From: Myxococcales bacterium
Lineage (GTDB): Bacteria > Myxococcota_A > Polyangia > Haliangiales > Haliangiaceae
Direction of reading: 5' to 3'
Length of the DNA stretch: 64,000 nucleotides
Assembly: GCA_016706545.1 (NCBI GenBank)
Contig: JADJJK010000005.1
Span: forward strand, 1 to 64,000
Under the pieces are notes generated by a model that saw nothing but the letters and a program-made list of their open reading frames with translations, had not been told where the DNA came from and made no database searches. Each line of letters starts with the position of its first letter. Position 1 is the first letter of the stretch. Positions 16,719 to 27,538 of this stretch are shown piece after piece. The position numbers were made by a program, and so were the translations under genes.

Positions 16719-17966
16719 TCACTCCACGACGCGCACCGCAGGCACCGCGGGCATCGCAGGCATCGCGGGCATCGCGGGCACCAGGCGCACCGCGGCCGGC
16801 GGCAGGCCGCCAAAGCCGGTGTTCCACGCCGCGGCATAGCCGGTGACGCCGCGGAGCACCACCGGCTCGCCGGGCGTCAGCGCCTGCGCGTCGTCGACCA
16901 GCCATTCGCCGAGCACGTCGTCCTCGTAGCAGGTCGGCCCGGTCAGCATCACCTTGCGCCCATGTCCGGGCCGCGGCGGCGGCGCCACCAGCTCCACCTG
17001 GCTCCAGCGCAGGTGGCACACCCGCGACAGATCCAGCACGCGCAGCTCGCGGTCCGCCAGGCTGCGCGCGGCGCGCACCCAGCCGATGGCGAAGCCCGCC
17101 TCGCGCGCCAGCAGCCGGCCTGGCTCGACGAAGATCGGCAGCTCCGCCGGCAGCGCCGCGCGCAGCGCCTGCCAGGTGGCGGCCAGGTCCGCCACGCCGT
17201 GCCAGCCGCCGCCCAGATCGAGGAAGCTCGGGGCCACGCCGGCCTCGGCCAGGGTCGCCAGGTGGGCCTGCGCCAGCTCGATCCAGCGCGTCGCCGAGGT
17301 GTGGGTGACGTCGCTGGCGTGCAGGTGCAGGCCCAGCGCTCGCCCGCGCGCTCGCGCGAGCTCCACGGCTCGCGTCACCTGGGCGCGGGTCAGCTCGGCG
17401 GCGCCGGGCGCCGCGTCCACCCCGAAGCGCGAGCGATGATGGCCCTGGCCGCTCTGCACCGAGCCCACCGCGGGGTCCTGGCCGGTCAGCGACGACGACA
17501 GCCGGAGCGCCGGCTCGGCGCCCGGGCACACGTCCAGCGCGTGGGCCAGCGCCGCGGGGCTCTCGCAGGACAAGAGGCAGCGCGGCGGCGCTGCGCCAGG
17601 CCCAAGCTGGCGCGGCGGGGCCAGGGCCAGCGTGGGCCAGCGCGCGGCCAGCGCGGCGGTGCCTAGCGTGGTGGGATCTGCCATCGACAGCACGTGGTGC
17701 GGCTGCGCCAGCGCGGCAACGAGGTCCAGCTCTCCGGGCGACGCGACGTCAAAGCCGTCCAGGTGTCGGGCGGCCAGCGTCAGCACCTGCGGCAGCGGGA
17801 ACGACTTGACCGCGAACAGCGCCTGGACCTGCGCGCCGCGCGCCGCGGCGGCCACCTCGCGCATCGTGTGGTCGAGCTGCGCGGCGTCGTAGACGAGCTG
17901 CGGCCCGTCGGCGGGCGTCAGCTCGGCGAGCAACCGCCGCACGGACGCAGGGAGGTCGGCGCGCAT
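16719..17966 (-). CDS. PLP-dependent amino-acid decarboxylase (fold III)
   Basis: Predicted alanine-racemase-fold decarboxylase of the ornithine/diaminopimelate/carboxynorspermidine type, 415 residues. The PLP Lys is Lys54 in FAVKSFP. DVASPGEL, the Gly-rich LDLGGGWHG phosphate loop, EPGR and the catalytic Cys region GPTCYEDD follow in family order. The C-terminus degenerates into PAMPAMPAMPAVPAV, encoded by 9-bp tandem repeats. The ATG at 17966 is chosen because TACCAT (17973-17978) lies 6 nt upstream; the ATG at 17984 with GAGG upstream is the alternative. The ornithine/lysine/DAP substrate cannot be settled from sequence, and no pathway partner is adjacent. Confidence 0.82.
   Translation of the reverse strand: MRADLPASVRRLLAELTPADGPQLVYDAAQLDHTMREVAAAARGAQVQALFAVKSFPLPQVLTLAARHLDGFDVASPGELDLVAALAQPHHVLSMADPTTLGTAALAARWPTLALAPPRQLGPGAAPPRCLLSCESPAALAHALDVCPGAEPALRLSSSLTGQDPAVGSVQSGQGHHRSRFGVDAAPGAAELTRAQVTRAVELARARGRALGLHLHASDVTHTSATRWIELAQAHLATLAEAGVAPSFLDLGGGWHGVADLAATWQALRAALPAELPIFVEPGRLLAREAGFAIGWVRAARSLADRELRVLDLSRVCHLRWSQVELVAPPPRPGHGRKVMLTGPTCYEDDVLGEWLVDDAQALTPGEPVVLRGVTGYAAAWNTGFGGLPPAAVRLVPAMPAMPAMPAVPAVRVVE
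16735..16782. repeat. 9-bp tandem repeat at the decarboxylase 3' end
   Basis: About five imperfect copies of GCATCGCGG encode the Pro-Ala-Met/Val tail of the decarboxylase. The repeat is in frame and unlikely to affect the fold. Confidence 0.6.
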
Positions 17967-17972
17967 CCGCGC

Positions 17973-17978
17973 ATGGTA
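17973..17978 (-). promoter_or_regulatory. Candidate -10 element for leaderless decarboxylase start (TACCAT)
   Basis: TACCAT on the minus strand is 6 nt before the ATG at 17966. Confidence 0.4.
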
Positions 17979-17996
17979 CTGCATGGCGCCTCGCGC

Positions 17997-18061
17997 GGCG
18001 CGCGGCTCACGTCGCGCGGCTCACGTCGCGCGGCTCGCGGCTCGTGCGGCCCTCGCGCGGC
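17997..18061. repeat. 14-bp tandem repeat
   Basis: Copies of GCGCGGCTCACGTC, first exact and then decaying (GCGCGGCTCGCGG, GCGCGGCTCACGG), fill the gap between the decarboxylase and the PepSY protein and reach the latter's stop codon. Confidence 0.6.
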
Positions 18062-19589
<1,528 letters not shown>

Positions 19590-20005
19590 GATGGATCTCC
19601 TCACGAGCGGGTAGCCGCAGCCGCGGCCGAGGGTCGTCTCAGTAGAGCACGCGGCTCTCGTCTGCACCCACGTTGGGCCTTGCTACGTGTCCGCTCATGC
19701 AAGGTTACGAGCGAGCGGCCTGGCTGGACGATCCTCTCGTGCGCGGACCGCGCGGCAGGCGCGGCTGCCGCCTCGGTCCGCTTCGGTCCGCTTCGCCAGA
19801 TCTCGAAGATCCGGCTCCTCGCTGACATTCATGTCGCGATCTGCGCGCGGCGCCCGCACCGTGGCGCCCTCGTGGCGCCAGCGCGGCGCTCCTGCTCGAC
19901 CCCGAAATGGCCCCGAAAACGCCGCTGGGCCCGGCGCTGCGTGCGTCGAGCCCAGCCTGGTCTTGCCAGTCGGCGCCGGCCGTCGGCGCCGGTCGTCAGC
20001 GTCGG
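19590..20005. other. 416-bp region without a recognised gene
   Basis: It lies between the adaptor gene and the molybdo-enzyme gene, both on the minus strand. It contains small direct repeats (CGGTCCGCTT twice at 19777-19797; GTCGGCGCCGG twice near 19972-19992). No convincing ORF, RNA gene or terminator was seen. The promoter of the molybdo-enzyme operon must lie here or upstream. Confidence 0.5.
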
Positions 20006-20707
20006 TCAGCGCTTGATGCTGACGTCCACGGTGGCGCCAGGCGCGAGCTTGAACTCTCCCTCGATGGTGAAGCTCGCCAGGTAGCGTGCCGGCAGGGTGC
20101 CAGGAGCCGCCGCCTCGGGCCGGACCGAGGAGAAGCGGGCTTTGAAGGCCTGCTTCGTGGAGGCATCTGCAGAGAAGCTCGCGACCGAGGTGCCGCGCAG
20201 CGAGCGGGACATCGCCTCATCCACCACCACCACCACGCGCAGCGGGGCTTCAGGAACGATGAGAAACGGCGCCGCGCCATCGGGGCGAACCACCGAGCCG
20301 CGATGTACCGAACGCTTGGAGATCACACCGGAAACCGGGGCCAGCAGCTTGGTCTCGTCATGGGCCAGCACGGCCAGCACCTCGCCCGCTCGCACCGTGG
20401 TGCCCTCGTCTACCGCCACCGTCACCACCGCGCCGCCGACCGGGGAGATCACCGGCACCGCGTCCGGCGCGGCGATCGTTCCCGTCAGCAGGCCGCGCCG
20501 CGGGCTCGCCTCCGAGGCGCGGATCACCTCACGCCCGGGGCTCAGCGCCCACGTCGCGGAGACCAGCACCCCTGCGGCAAAGACGGCCATCAAGGAGCGC
20601 CGGACGAACGTACAGGTCTTGGAGGACGGCATGACGAGCCGAGGTATCAGCAAGCTTCGTACCACTGTGGTGCTCATGTAGTTCCAAGGCATTCCGTGGC
20701 GCTTCAC
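20006..20707 (-). CDS. HlyD-like/biotinyl-lipoyl periplasmic adaptor protein
   Basis: Predicted membrane-anchored adaptor, 233 residues. One N-terminal helix (SLMAVFAAGVLVSATWAL, about 39-56) is followed by a biotinyl/lipoyl-type hairpin domain (GTIAAPDAVPVISPVGGAVV, VDEGTTVRAGEVLAVL, LLAPVSGVISKRSVHRGSVV) and a beta-barrel segment. This is the short form of the membrane-fusion family, without long coiled-coil hairpins. No transporter or outer-membrane partner adjoins, so the transport role is uncertain. Start GTG at 20707 has AGGGG about 9 nt upstream; ATG at 20677 is an alternative. Confidence 0.66.
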   Translation of the reverse strand: MKRHGMPWNYMSTTVVRSLLIPRLVMPSSKTCTFVRRSLMAVFAAGVLVSATWALSPGREVIRASEASPRRGLLTGTIAAPDAVPVISPVGGAVVTVAVDEGTTVRAGEVLAVLAHDETKLLAPVSGVISKRSVHRGSVVRPDGAAPFLIVPEAPLRVVVVVDEAMSRSLRGTSVASFSADASTKQAFKARFSSVRPEAAAPGTLPARYLASFTIEGEFKLAPGATVDVSIKR

Positions 20708-20847
20708 CCGTCGCTTCCCCTGTCGGTTGACTTTCCGACAGCTTGGCTGGTGAACAGGTGACGGAACGCTTTACACCCATACGAGCAGGTCGCCGAAATG
20801 GACGACGGCGCCGTGACGTATTTCACCAGTGACGTGGGAGCGCCCTG

Positions 20848-21780
20848 CTAGCTGGGCGCTTGGCTGTCGCCGAGCCGGGGCGTGAACGGCCGCTCCAGCG
20901 TCTGCTCATCTCCCGGCGGGTCGATGGTGCCCGGCGGCAGGATGGCGTGCAGCGCCGCCAGCGCGCCGGCGAGATCCTTGGCCTCCGCGTCGAGCACGGC
21001 GGCGACCGCGTTGAGCGTCCTGGCGGATTCGGTCACCGCGGCCGAGAGCGCGCTGGCGAACGTGCCCCACGCGCCGTGCAGGTAGCGCGGCCTGGCGGCG
21101 TCCTTGGCGGCGGCCGGGGCGATCCGCTTGCCCACCGGCCAGCCGATCAGGCGAATGTGCGCGCGATAGCCGCGGCCAAAGCCCGACAGCTCACCCGCGC
21201 TGGGCGCGCTGCCCAGCGCCGCCGTCCAGGCCTGGCGCACCTGCGCCGACAGGCGCGGCTCATCGAGCCGCGCGAGCGCCGGGATCTCCAGGTACCCGGT
21301 GATGGCGGAGGTGCCCATCAGGTCTCGGCCCATGTAGCTCTCGTGGAAGCAGATCGACTGGAACTTCTCCACTTCGCGGTGCGAGGCGTCGTGGTTCTTG
21401 CCGGCCGGGTGGCGGCGGGCCAGCGAGTTGACCAGCGGGTGCAAGGCCCGGTCGATCGACAGGTGCGACGCGAGCCCCAGCGCGATCGCGGCCACCGCGT
21501 CATCGCGATCTCGCCGCGCCACCAGCGTCAGCTCGGTCAGGAGCTGCACCGCGCCGCCGGTGTGCAGCGCCGCGCCCCACGCCGAAGGCCGCGGCGGCAG
21601 CTTGGCCACGTATCGCATGACCTCGACGGTGAAGCGATGAAAGTACGGCAGGTCCACCAGCAGCGCGCCGAGCCGCGCCGGGTCTTCGTGCCGGCTCAGG
21701 CGCGCGCGCACCGGCGCGTCCAGGGCCGGGGAGCTGGTCACTTCGCGCAGCGCGGTGAGATGGATTCCCTCTGCAGGCAC
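20848..21780 (-). CDS. Zinc-dependent phospholipase C-like protein
   Basis: Predicted all-helical protein of about 310 residues resembling the zinc-dependent phospholipase C / S1-P1 nuclease-like family of myxobacteria. HLTALREV lies at the N-terminus, ALGLASHLSIDRALHP in the middle, then REVEKFQSICFHESYMGRD; the His and Asp residues are candidate metal ligands. No signal peptide is apparent. Start is uncertain: GTG at 21780 follows TATGCC by 5 nt, while GTG at 21795 has AAGGCGAGG upstream. Substrate unknown. Confidence 0.6.
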   Translation of the reverse strand: MPAEGIHLTALREVTSSPALDAPVRARLSRHEDPARLGALLVDLPYFHRFTVEVMRYVAKLPPRPSAWGAALHTGGAVQLLTELTLVARRDRDDAVAAIALGLASHLSIDRALHPLVNSLARRHPAGKNHDASHREVEKFQSICFHESYMGRDLMGTSAITGYLEIPALARLDEPRLSAQVRQAWTAALGSAPSAGELSGFGRGYRAHIRLIGWPVGKRIAPAAAKDAARPRYLHGAWGTFASALSAAVTESARTLNAVAAVLDAEAKDLAGALAALHAILPPGTIDPPGDEQTLERPFTPRLGDSQAPS

Positions 21781-21925
21781 GGCACGGCATAGCACGTGGC
21801 CTCGCCTTCGCGCGCGGCTCTCGCTCGCGAGCTTGGGGAACTTTCGGAACTGTGCGCTGGCATGGGTCTCGCTGCACCCTGTGGGCCCCGCGGCGCCCGA
21901 GCGCGCCTGGGCGCCACAGGGCGGT

Positions 21926-21959
21926 GATCGTGCGCTGATCGTGCGCTGATCCGTGCGCT
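21926..21959. repeat. 11-12 bp tandem repeat
   Basis: Three copies of GATCGTGCGCT (the last GATCCGTGCGCT) lie in the divergent region between the phospholipase-like gene and the dual-kinase gene. It could be regulatory or neutral. Confidence 0.55.
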
Positions 21960-22061
21960 CCACCACTTCCACGGGGGGGTGCTGCGACGTACTCTGGCCA
22001 GAGCCTGGCGGGCGCGCGAGCCGACGAGAAGCTCACCTCGCGCGGGGCGGCCTGCAGACCC

Positions 22062-24986
22062 ATGATCGGAACGAACGTAGGGCAATACGAGATCACTGGC
22101 CGCCTTGGGGAAGGCGGCATGGGCACCGTGTACCTTGCGGTGCATCGCGTGCTGCACACCCGGCGCGCGGTGAAGATCTTGCTGCCGGAGTGGACGCTGC
22201 ACTCGGACATCGTCGAGCGCTTCATCAACGAGGCCCGCGCCGCGGCGGCCATCCATCACCGCAACATCATCGGGGTCCACGACTGCGGTCAGCTCCCGAC
22301 CGGACAGTGGTACATCCTGCTCGACTACCTCGACGGCGCCACGCTCAACGGCTTCATGCGATCGCAGGGCGGACCGCTGTCGCCCAGCGACGCGCTGCAC
22401 ATCCTGTGCGAGGTGGCCAACGGGGTGCAGGCCGCGCATGACCACGGCATCGTCCACCGCGATCTCAAGCCGGACAACCTCTTCCTCTCGCTCCGCGATG
22501 GCGATCCGCACTTCGTGACCATCCTGGATTTCGGCGTGGCCAAGCTCGGGGAGCGCGCGAGCAAGGTGCTCACCGGGGCCGGAGCCATCATCGGGACGCC
22601 TGCGTACATGGCACCCGAGCAGATGCGCGGCGGCACGGTGAAGGCGGCGGCCGATGTGTTCGCGCTCGGGGTCATCGCGTATCAGATGGTGACCGGTGGC
22701 GTCTTGCCCTTTCGCGCCGAGCCCGGCGCCAGCGATCCTTACGCGCACTCCTTGATCGAGCTCTATCAGCGGATCATCAGCGCGCCGCCGGTGGATCCGC
22801 GGCGCCACGCTCCGCGGCTGCCGGAGGGCTGGGTGGCGGCCATCGTCGCGGCGCTCGATCCGGATCCGGCTCGCCGGCCAGCCAACCCGCGGGCGCTGGC
22901 GTTGCAGCTCGCAGAGGCCACGCCGGGAGATGGCTATGCGCCGAGCGGGCTGACCCTGGTGCGCACGTACGCGCGCGAGCTGCTGGAGCTCGGCTCGGCA
23001 GATGACACGGTCCGCGCGGTCAGCGAGAGCAAGCCAGCTCCGCCCGCGCAGCTCTCCAGGTACCAGCTCGTGCGCAAGCTGGGCGCAGGTGGCATGGCCG
23101 AGGTGTACCTCGGCACGGTGGCGGGCGCGGACGGCTTCTCGCGCACCATCGCCATCAAGCGCGTGCTGGCGGGCTTCTCCAGGGAGCCGCTGTTCGCGGA
23201 GATGTTCATCTCGGAGGCCCAGCTCGCCTCGCGCTTGACCCACCCCAACATCGTCGCGGTGACGGACTTCGACCGAGACGAGGAGGGGCGGCCGTTCCTG
23301 GTGATGGAGTTCGTCGAGGGCAAGGACCTGGCGGCGTTGCTCACCACCGGGGTGCTGCCGGTGGCGGTGACCATCTTCATCATCGCCGAGGTGCTGCGCG
23401 GCCTTGGCTACGCGCACGAGCTGCCGCGCGAGAGCGGGCTGCGCGGCGTGGTGCATCGCGACGTGTCGCCGCACAACGTGCTGCTGTCGTGGGAGGGCGC
23501 GGTCAAGGTCTCGGATTTCGGCATCGCCAAGGCGCTGGTCACCGGCGTGGGGGCGGCGTCGATGATGGTCAAGGGCAAGCCGGCGTACATGTCGCCCGAG
23601 CAGGCCAACGGCGAGGCGCTCGACGGGCGCTCGGATCTCTTCGCCGTGGGCATCATGCTCTGGGAGATGCTGACGGGGCAGAGCCTGTTTCGCGGCACCG
23701 CCAAGGAGACGATCGCGCAGGTGATGTTTGCCAAGATCGCCGCGCCGCGGCTGGTGCGCGCCGACGTGCCCGCGGACGTGTCGGCGGTGGCCATGCGGCT
23801 CCTCGCGCGCGAGCTGCCCAACCGCTGCGCCTGCGCCGAGGACGCGCTGGAGGAGCTGCTCGCCTGCGCCGACGCGCCGCGCAACGGCCCCGGCGAGCTG
23901 GCCGCGCTCCTGGCGGCGCGGTTCTCGCGGCCGATGCGCCGCAAGGGCACGCGCTCCGAGGGCGAGCGGCGCGGGCACGAGCGCGCTGCCTCGGCGCCGC
24001 CAGCGGCGAGCCCCGCGCAGGAGCTGGCCGCGCTCGCGCTCGGCGTGGTGCGGGTCCACGACGAGCTGGACCGCACCGAGCGCACGGAGGTGCCTGCGCA
24101 TGGCTACGCGCCAAGCGATGGGCCAGGTCACGCGCATGCCCCTGGGTACGCGCCAGCGCGTGGGCCAGCGTATGCGGCGGCCCACGCTCGCGATCATCAG
24201 GCTGGCATTCCAGAGCTCATCGTCGAGGAGCCTCACTCTCCCGCAGCAGGCCGGGCCCAGGAGACGGTGCGGCTGCGCCAAGCGGGCGCGCCCGAGCCTC
24301 GGCGCGCCGAGCCGGCCGGGGAGGTCAGGGTGCATGCGGCGACGCCGCCGCGGGCCTTTCGACCTGTCGCGAGGGCTCGCTGGCGCTACGCCGTCGGGGC
24401 GGCGGCGCTGGCGGGGCTCGCTGGGGTCGCGGTGTGGCGGCTCGTCGACCGCCCGGTCGAGCCGGCGGTCGAGCCGGCGCAGGCTGGTGGCGAGGGCCCC
24501 TCGCTGGTCGGCGCTGGCAGCGCAGGTGGCGCAGGTGGCGCAGGTGGCGCGGGGCGGTCAGGGGCAGGGGCCATGCGCGCCGATCCGCGCGCCACCGCGC
24601 CCGCCGTGAGCCCGCCGGTCTCTGACGCCGGGGTCGTCGCGCTGGACGCCGCGGCTGCTGGCCTCGCCGGTGCGGGCACTGGCTCGGGCGCCGGTTCGGG
24701 TGCCGGTTCGGGTGTCGGTACGGTCGCTGGCTCCGGCGCCCCCGGCACAAGCTCGTCGGCGGGGACCGCGTCCGGCGGCACGTTGTCACTCGACGTGGTG
24801 CCATGGGCCTATGTCTGGATCGACAACAAGCGGGTCGGCAGCACGCCGGTGCACACCAAGCTCTCGCCCGGCAAGCACCGGGTGCGGATCACCAACAACT
24901 ACGAGTCCAAGACCTTCACCGTCACCATCGTCTCGTCGAGGACCACGGTGATCCATCAAACGCTGCAAGGGTCCACCAAGCCATGA
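22062..24986 (+). CDS. Dual-catalytic-domain Ser/Thr protein kinase with PEGA domain
   Basis: Predicted membrane kinase of 974 residues with two complete kinase domains in one chain. Kinase 1 (about 8-275): GEGGMGTVYL, AVKILL, HRDLKPDN near 133, DFGVAKLG, GTPAYMAPEQ. Kinase 2 (about 334-600): GAGGMAEVYL, AIKRVL, HRDVSPHN near 466, DFGIAKAL, GKPAYMSPEQ. A low-complexity linker (about 630-770) is followed by one hydrophobic segment (YAVGAAALAGLAGVAVW, about 775-793), a Gly/Ala/Ser linker made of 9-bp repeats, and a C-terminal PEGA domain (about 907-974). Both domains keep Lys, HRD and DFG, so both could be active. The stop overlaps the next start (ATGA). Confidence 0.92.
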   Translation: MIGTNVGQYEITGRLGEGGMGTVYLAVHRVLHTRRAVKILLPEWTLHSDIVERFINEARAAAAIHHRNIIGVHDCGQLPTGQWYILLDYLDGATLNGFMRSQGGPLSPSDALHILCEVANGVQAAHDHGIVHRDLKPDNLFLSLRDGDPHFVTILDFGVAKLGERASKVLTGAGAIIGTPAYMAPEQMRGGTVKAAADVFALGVIAYQMVTGGVLPFRAEPGASDPYAHSLIELYQRIISAPPVDPRRHAPRLPEGWVAAIVAALDPDPARRPANPRALALQLAEATPGDGYAPSGLTLVRTYARELLELGSADDTVRAVSESKPAPPAQLSRYQLVRKLGAGGMAEVYLGTVAGADGFSRTIAIKRVLAGFSREPLFAEMFISEAQLASRLTHPNIVAVTDFDRDEEGRPFLVMEFVEGKDLAALLTTGVLPVAVTIFIIAEVLRGLGYAHELPRESGLRGVVHRDVSPHNVLLSWEGAVKVSDFGIAKALVTGVGAASMMVKGKPAYMSPEQANGEALDGRSDLFAVGIMLWEMLTGQSLFRGTAKETIAQVMFAKIAAPRLVRADVPADVSAVAMRLLARELPNRCACAEDALEELLACADAPRNGPGELAALLAARFSRPMRRKGTRSEGERRGHERAASAPPAASPAQELAALALGVVRVHDELDRTERTEVPAHGYAPSDGPGHAHAPGYAPARGPAYAAAHARDHQAGIPELIVEEPHSPAAGRAQETVRLRQAGAPEPRRAEPAGEVRVHAATPPRAFRPVARARWRYAVGAAALAGLAGVAVWRLVDRPVEPAVEPAQAGGEGPSLVGAGSAGGAGGAGGAGRSGAGAMRADPRATAPAVSPPVSDAGVVALDAAAAGLAGAGTGSGAGSGAGSGVGTVAGSGAPGTSSSAGTASGGTLSLDVVPWAYVWIDNKRVGSTPVHTKLSPGKHRVRITNNYESKTFTVTIVSSRTTVIHQTLQGSTKP
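24517..24555. repeat. 9-bp tandem repeat in the kinase linker
   Basis: Copies of GCAGGTGGC encode Ala-Gly-Gly reiterations outside the membrane segment. A related GGTTCGGGT-type run follows near 24675-24720. Confidence 0.6.
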
Positions 24987-26108
24987 GAGAGCTTCCTGTC
25001 GTCGCGCTCCCCCTGTTCATCGCGCGCAGGCGTCGCGTCAGCGGCGTGCCTGTCGCGGTGGCGCTCGTCGTTGGCTGGCTCCTAGGATCTGGCGGCGTCG
25101 CCGCCGCCGGATCTGGCGTGGTGTCGGTTCAGAGCATGGGCAAGGCGCCAGACGCCAAGGGCCTGCTGCAGCAGGCCGAAGGCGCGGCGCGAGACGCCGG
25201 CTGGACGTTGTCTGCCCACGCGCTGGAGGCGCGCGAGGGCCGCAGCGTCACCTCGTGCATGGAGCGAGATCGCCCGCTGTCGTGCCTGGCTGCGGTGATG
25301 AGCCCGCGCAGCGCAGACCGGCTGCTGTTTCTGCTGGCCCGGGTCTCCACCGAGGACGCCGCGACGATCCAGCTCACCGCCACGGTGGTGATGGCGGACG
25401 CCGAGACGCCCGCGGTGGCCGAGCGGTTCTGCAAGGGATGCACCGAGGACGCCTTGCGCGCCGCGGTGGCCGAGGTGGTGCGCGCGGTGATCCAGAGCGC
25501 CGCGGTCGCGTCGGGGCGCACCGTGGTGGTGGTCACGGCCACTCCCGCCACCGCCTGGATCTCGTTTGATGGCAACATGGTGCCGATGGAGAGCGTGGCG
25601 GGGACAGCCAGAGCCAAGGTCGCCACGTTCCCCGGGGCGCACACGGTCACCGTCGAGAGCCCCGGGTTTCAGTCGCAGATCATCAAGGTGGTGGCGGTGG
25701 AAGGCACCACGCAGGAAGCGCCGGTGGCGTTGGTCGCGGCCGGCGCGACGATCCCCGGGGGGCCACAGGGGCGCGAAGGATCCGCGCGCGGGCGGCTCGT
25801 GGCGCCAGCCGGTGGGCTGGGGGCTCGTTGGTGCCGGCGCGGTGACCGTGGTGACCGGCGCCACGCTCATCTTTCTGGACGAGGACTTCACGGCAGATCC
25901 TCATGTTCGTTCGAAGCAGTACTTCGACTCGGCCGCGTTCGGCGTCGGGATGGCGGTCGGAGGAGCAGCGCTGGTGGGCGCAGGGATCTACTTGCTGCGC
26001 ACTCGGCCCGCGACGTCTTCTGGCCCGCCCCGCGCCGCCGCCGCCTCGTCCCCCATGGTCTCGCTCTCGCCCGGCGGCGTCACCGTCGGCTGGGCCCAGG
26101 CATTCTGA
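24983..26108 (+). CDS. PEGA-domain membrane protein interrupted by a frameshift
   Basis: Starts at ATG 24983 overlapping the kinase stop (ATGA). The first part reads a hydrophobic N-terminus (VAVALVVGWLLGSGGVAAAG), a domain with two Cys (RFCKGC) and a PEGA-like domain (TPATAWISFDGNMVPMES). At the C4G6 run 25753-25762 the sensible frame changes by one base: downstream coding is clear in the other frame (QPVGWGLVGAGAVTVVTG, FGVGMAVGGAALVGAGIY, two membrane segments) and ends at TGA 26106-26108. Removing one G restores a 375-codon gene. Without correction the first frame stays open into the next gene and yields an artificial fusion ending at 27445 with an Arg-rich middle. Pseudogene or sequence error cannot be separated here. 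Confidence 0.7.
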
Positions 26109-27445
26109 TGAACAAGGACCCCGTCATGTCGCAAGAGCCAACTCGCCCCTTCGCGCTTCGCGCCCTGATGCTCATCGCCGTCGCTGCGCTGACCGCGTTC
26201 TGGGTCGCGGCGCCCGCTGGGTGCTTCTTGTACAAGGATGATCCGCTGTACTGCCCCGGCATGCCAAACAACACGTGCGTGGACACCAAGCCGTGCAAGG
26301 GGGACGGAGACTGTGACGCCCCCAAGGGGGTGTGTGATGTGGGGGAGAGCGGGGTGTGCGTGGAATGCACGGCGAGCGCGGCGGCGGCGTGCGTGGGGAA
26401 CGAGCCGGTGTGCGGGGCGGAGAAGGCGTGTCGGGGCTGCAGCGGACACGGGGAGTGCGGGAGCGGCGCGTGCTTGCCAGACGGGGCGTGTGGAGAGGAC
26501 AGCAACGTGGCGTATGTGGGGCCAACCGGGAGCGGGACGAGCTGCACCCGGAGCGCGCCATGCAAGACGGTGGACGCAGCGCTGAAGACGAACCGGCCGT
26601 ACGTGAAGTTCGTGGGCACGACCGACGAAGCGGTGGTGGTGGAGAACGGGCGCGTGGTGACGTTCCTGGCGGAGCCTGGAGCGAAGCTGACGCGGAGCTC
26701 CGGCGGAGCAATCGTGACAGTCCGAGACTCTGGAACCTCGCTCAAGGTATACGATCTGAGCATCAGCGACGCGCCAAACAACGGCAGCGGCTATGGCGTG
26801 CTGGTCCCCACTGGCAGCGGAGCTCCTTCGGTAAGCCTGGTGCGCGTGACGCTTCAGAACAACCCCGGGGGCGGGATCTCGGTGAGCGGAGGGACCCTGC
26901 GCGTGGAGCAATCGACGGTGTCCGGGAACGCTGGGGGCGGGATCTCGGTGAGCGGAGGGACGTTCGACATCACGAACAGCTTCATCGTGACGAACGGCAA
27001 CGCGGATCAAGCCACGGGCTCAGAATATGGCGGATTGTCATTGAGCGCAGGGGCAGGGGCCCACCGGCTGGAGCGGAACACCGTTGCGTATAATCATGCA
27101 AAGGCAGGAACGCTGCTATCTGCGGGCGTGGCATGTTCGGTCACGAACCTGGTGGCAGGAGGAAACATCGTGACTTCGAACAACGAGGGCCTGAGTTTCC
27201 CTGACCAAACCAAGGGAGCTTGTACGTTTGGCAACTCGTACGTCGCGCGAGGCACCGAGGCAAACACCTTGATGTTCAAGAGCATCACGACGAACCCACC
27301 AGATTTTCATTTGACCGCTGGATCTCCGGCGAGCGTGATGAACGCAGGTGGAACATGTACTGGAGTGGACATCGATGGGGACGCGCGGCCGCAACCAGCG
27401 GACGGCGCCTGCGATCTGGGCGCCGATGAATACAAGGCAAACTGA
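26108..27445 (+). CDS. Beta-helix surface lipoprotein with Cys-rich N-terminus
   Basis: Predicted lipoprotein of 445 residues; the lipobox AAPAGC puts the Cys at 39. Residues about 45-140 contain many Cys in EGF/VWC-like spacing (CVDTKPCKGDGDCDAPKGVC). From about 140 on there is a right-handed parallel beta-helix pattern with repeated GGGISVSGGT (encoded twice near 26871 and 26936), ending LGADEYKAN as in pectate-lyase-like surface proteins. No catalytic residues are recognised. The ATG shares a base with the preceding stop (TGATG), so it belongs to the kinase/PEGA operon. It probably acts as a surface or matrix protein. Confidence 0.75.
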   Translation: MNKDPVMSQEPTRPFALRALMLIAVAALTAFWVAAPAGCFLYKDDPLYCPGMPNNTCVDTKPCKGDGDCDAPKGVCDVGESGVCVECTASAAAACVGNEPVCGAEKACRGCSGHGECGSGACLPDGACGEDSNVAYVGPTGSGTSCTRSAPCKTVDAALKTNRPYVKFVGTTDEAVVVENGRVVTFLAEPGAKLTRSSGGAIVTVRDSGTSLKVYDLSISDAPNNGSGYGVLVPTGSGAPSVSLVRVTLQNNPGGGISVSGGTLRVEQSTVSGNAGGGISVSGGTFDITNSFIVTNGNADQATGSEYGGLSLSAGAGAHRLERNTVAYNHAKAGTLLSAGVACSVTNLVAGGNIVTSNNEGLSFPDQTKGACTFGNSYVARGTEANTLMFKSITTNPPDFHLTAGSPASVMNAGGTCTGVDIDGDARPQPADGACDLGADEYKAN

Positions 27446-27538
27446 GATGCCAACGCAAAAAGCCACGAGAGCGCCGGGGCAGCGAGGGCTCGTTGGCCTC
27501 GCAGAGGGCGAGACCGCGGTCGCGAGGTGTCTTTGCCC

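Noticed and set aside
16735..16782. Frameshift at the decarboxylase end
   Set aside because: The PAMPAM tail is in frame, made of 9-bp units and ends at a normal stop; it is an expansion, not a break.
21738..24335. Long minus-strand open frame antisense to the dual kinase
   Set aside because: The plus strand encodes clear kinase motifs; the antisense product is Arg/His-rich low complexity.
24803..27445. Single large fusion protein across the PEGA and beta-helix genes
   Set aside because: The middle is Arg-rich and out of frame, while the other frame encodes two good membrane helices; a frameshift explains it better.
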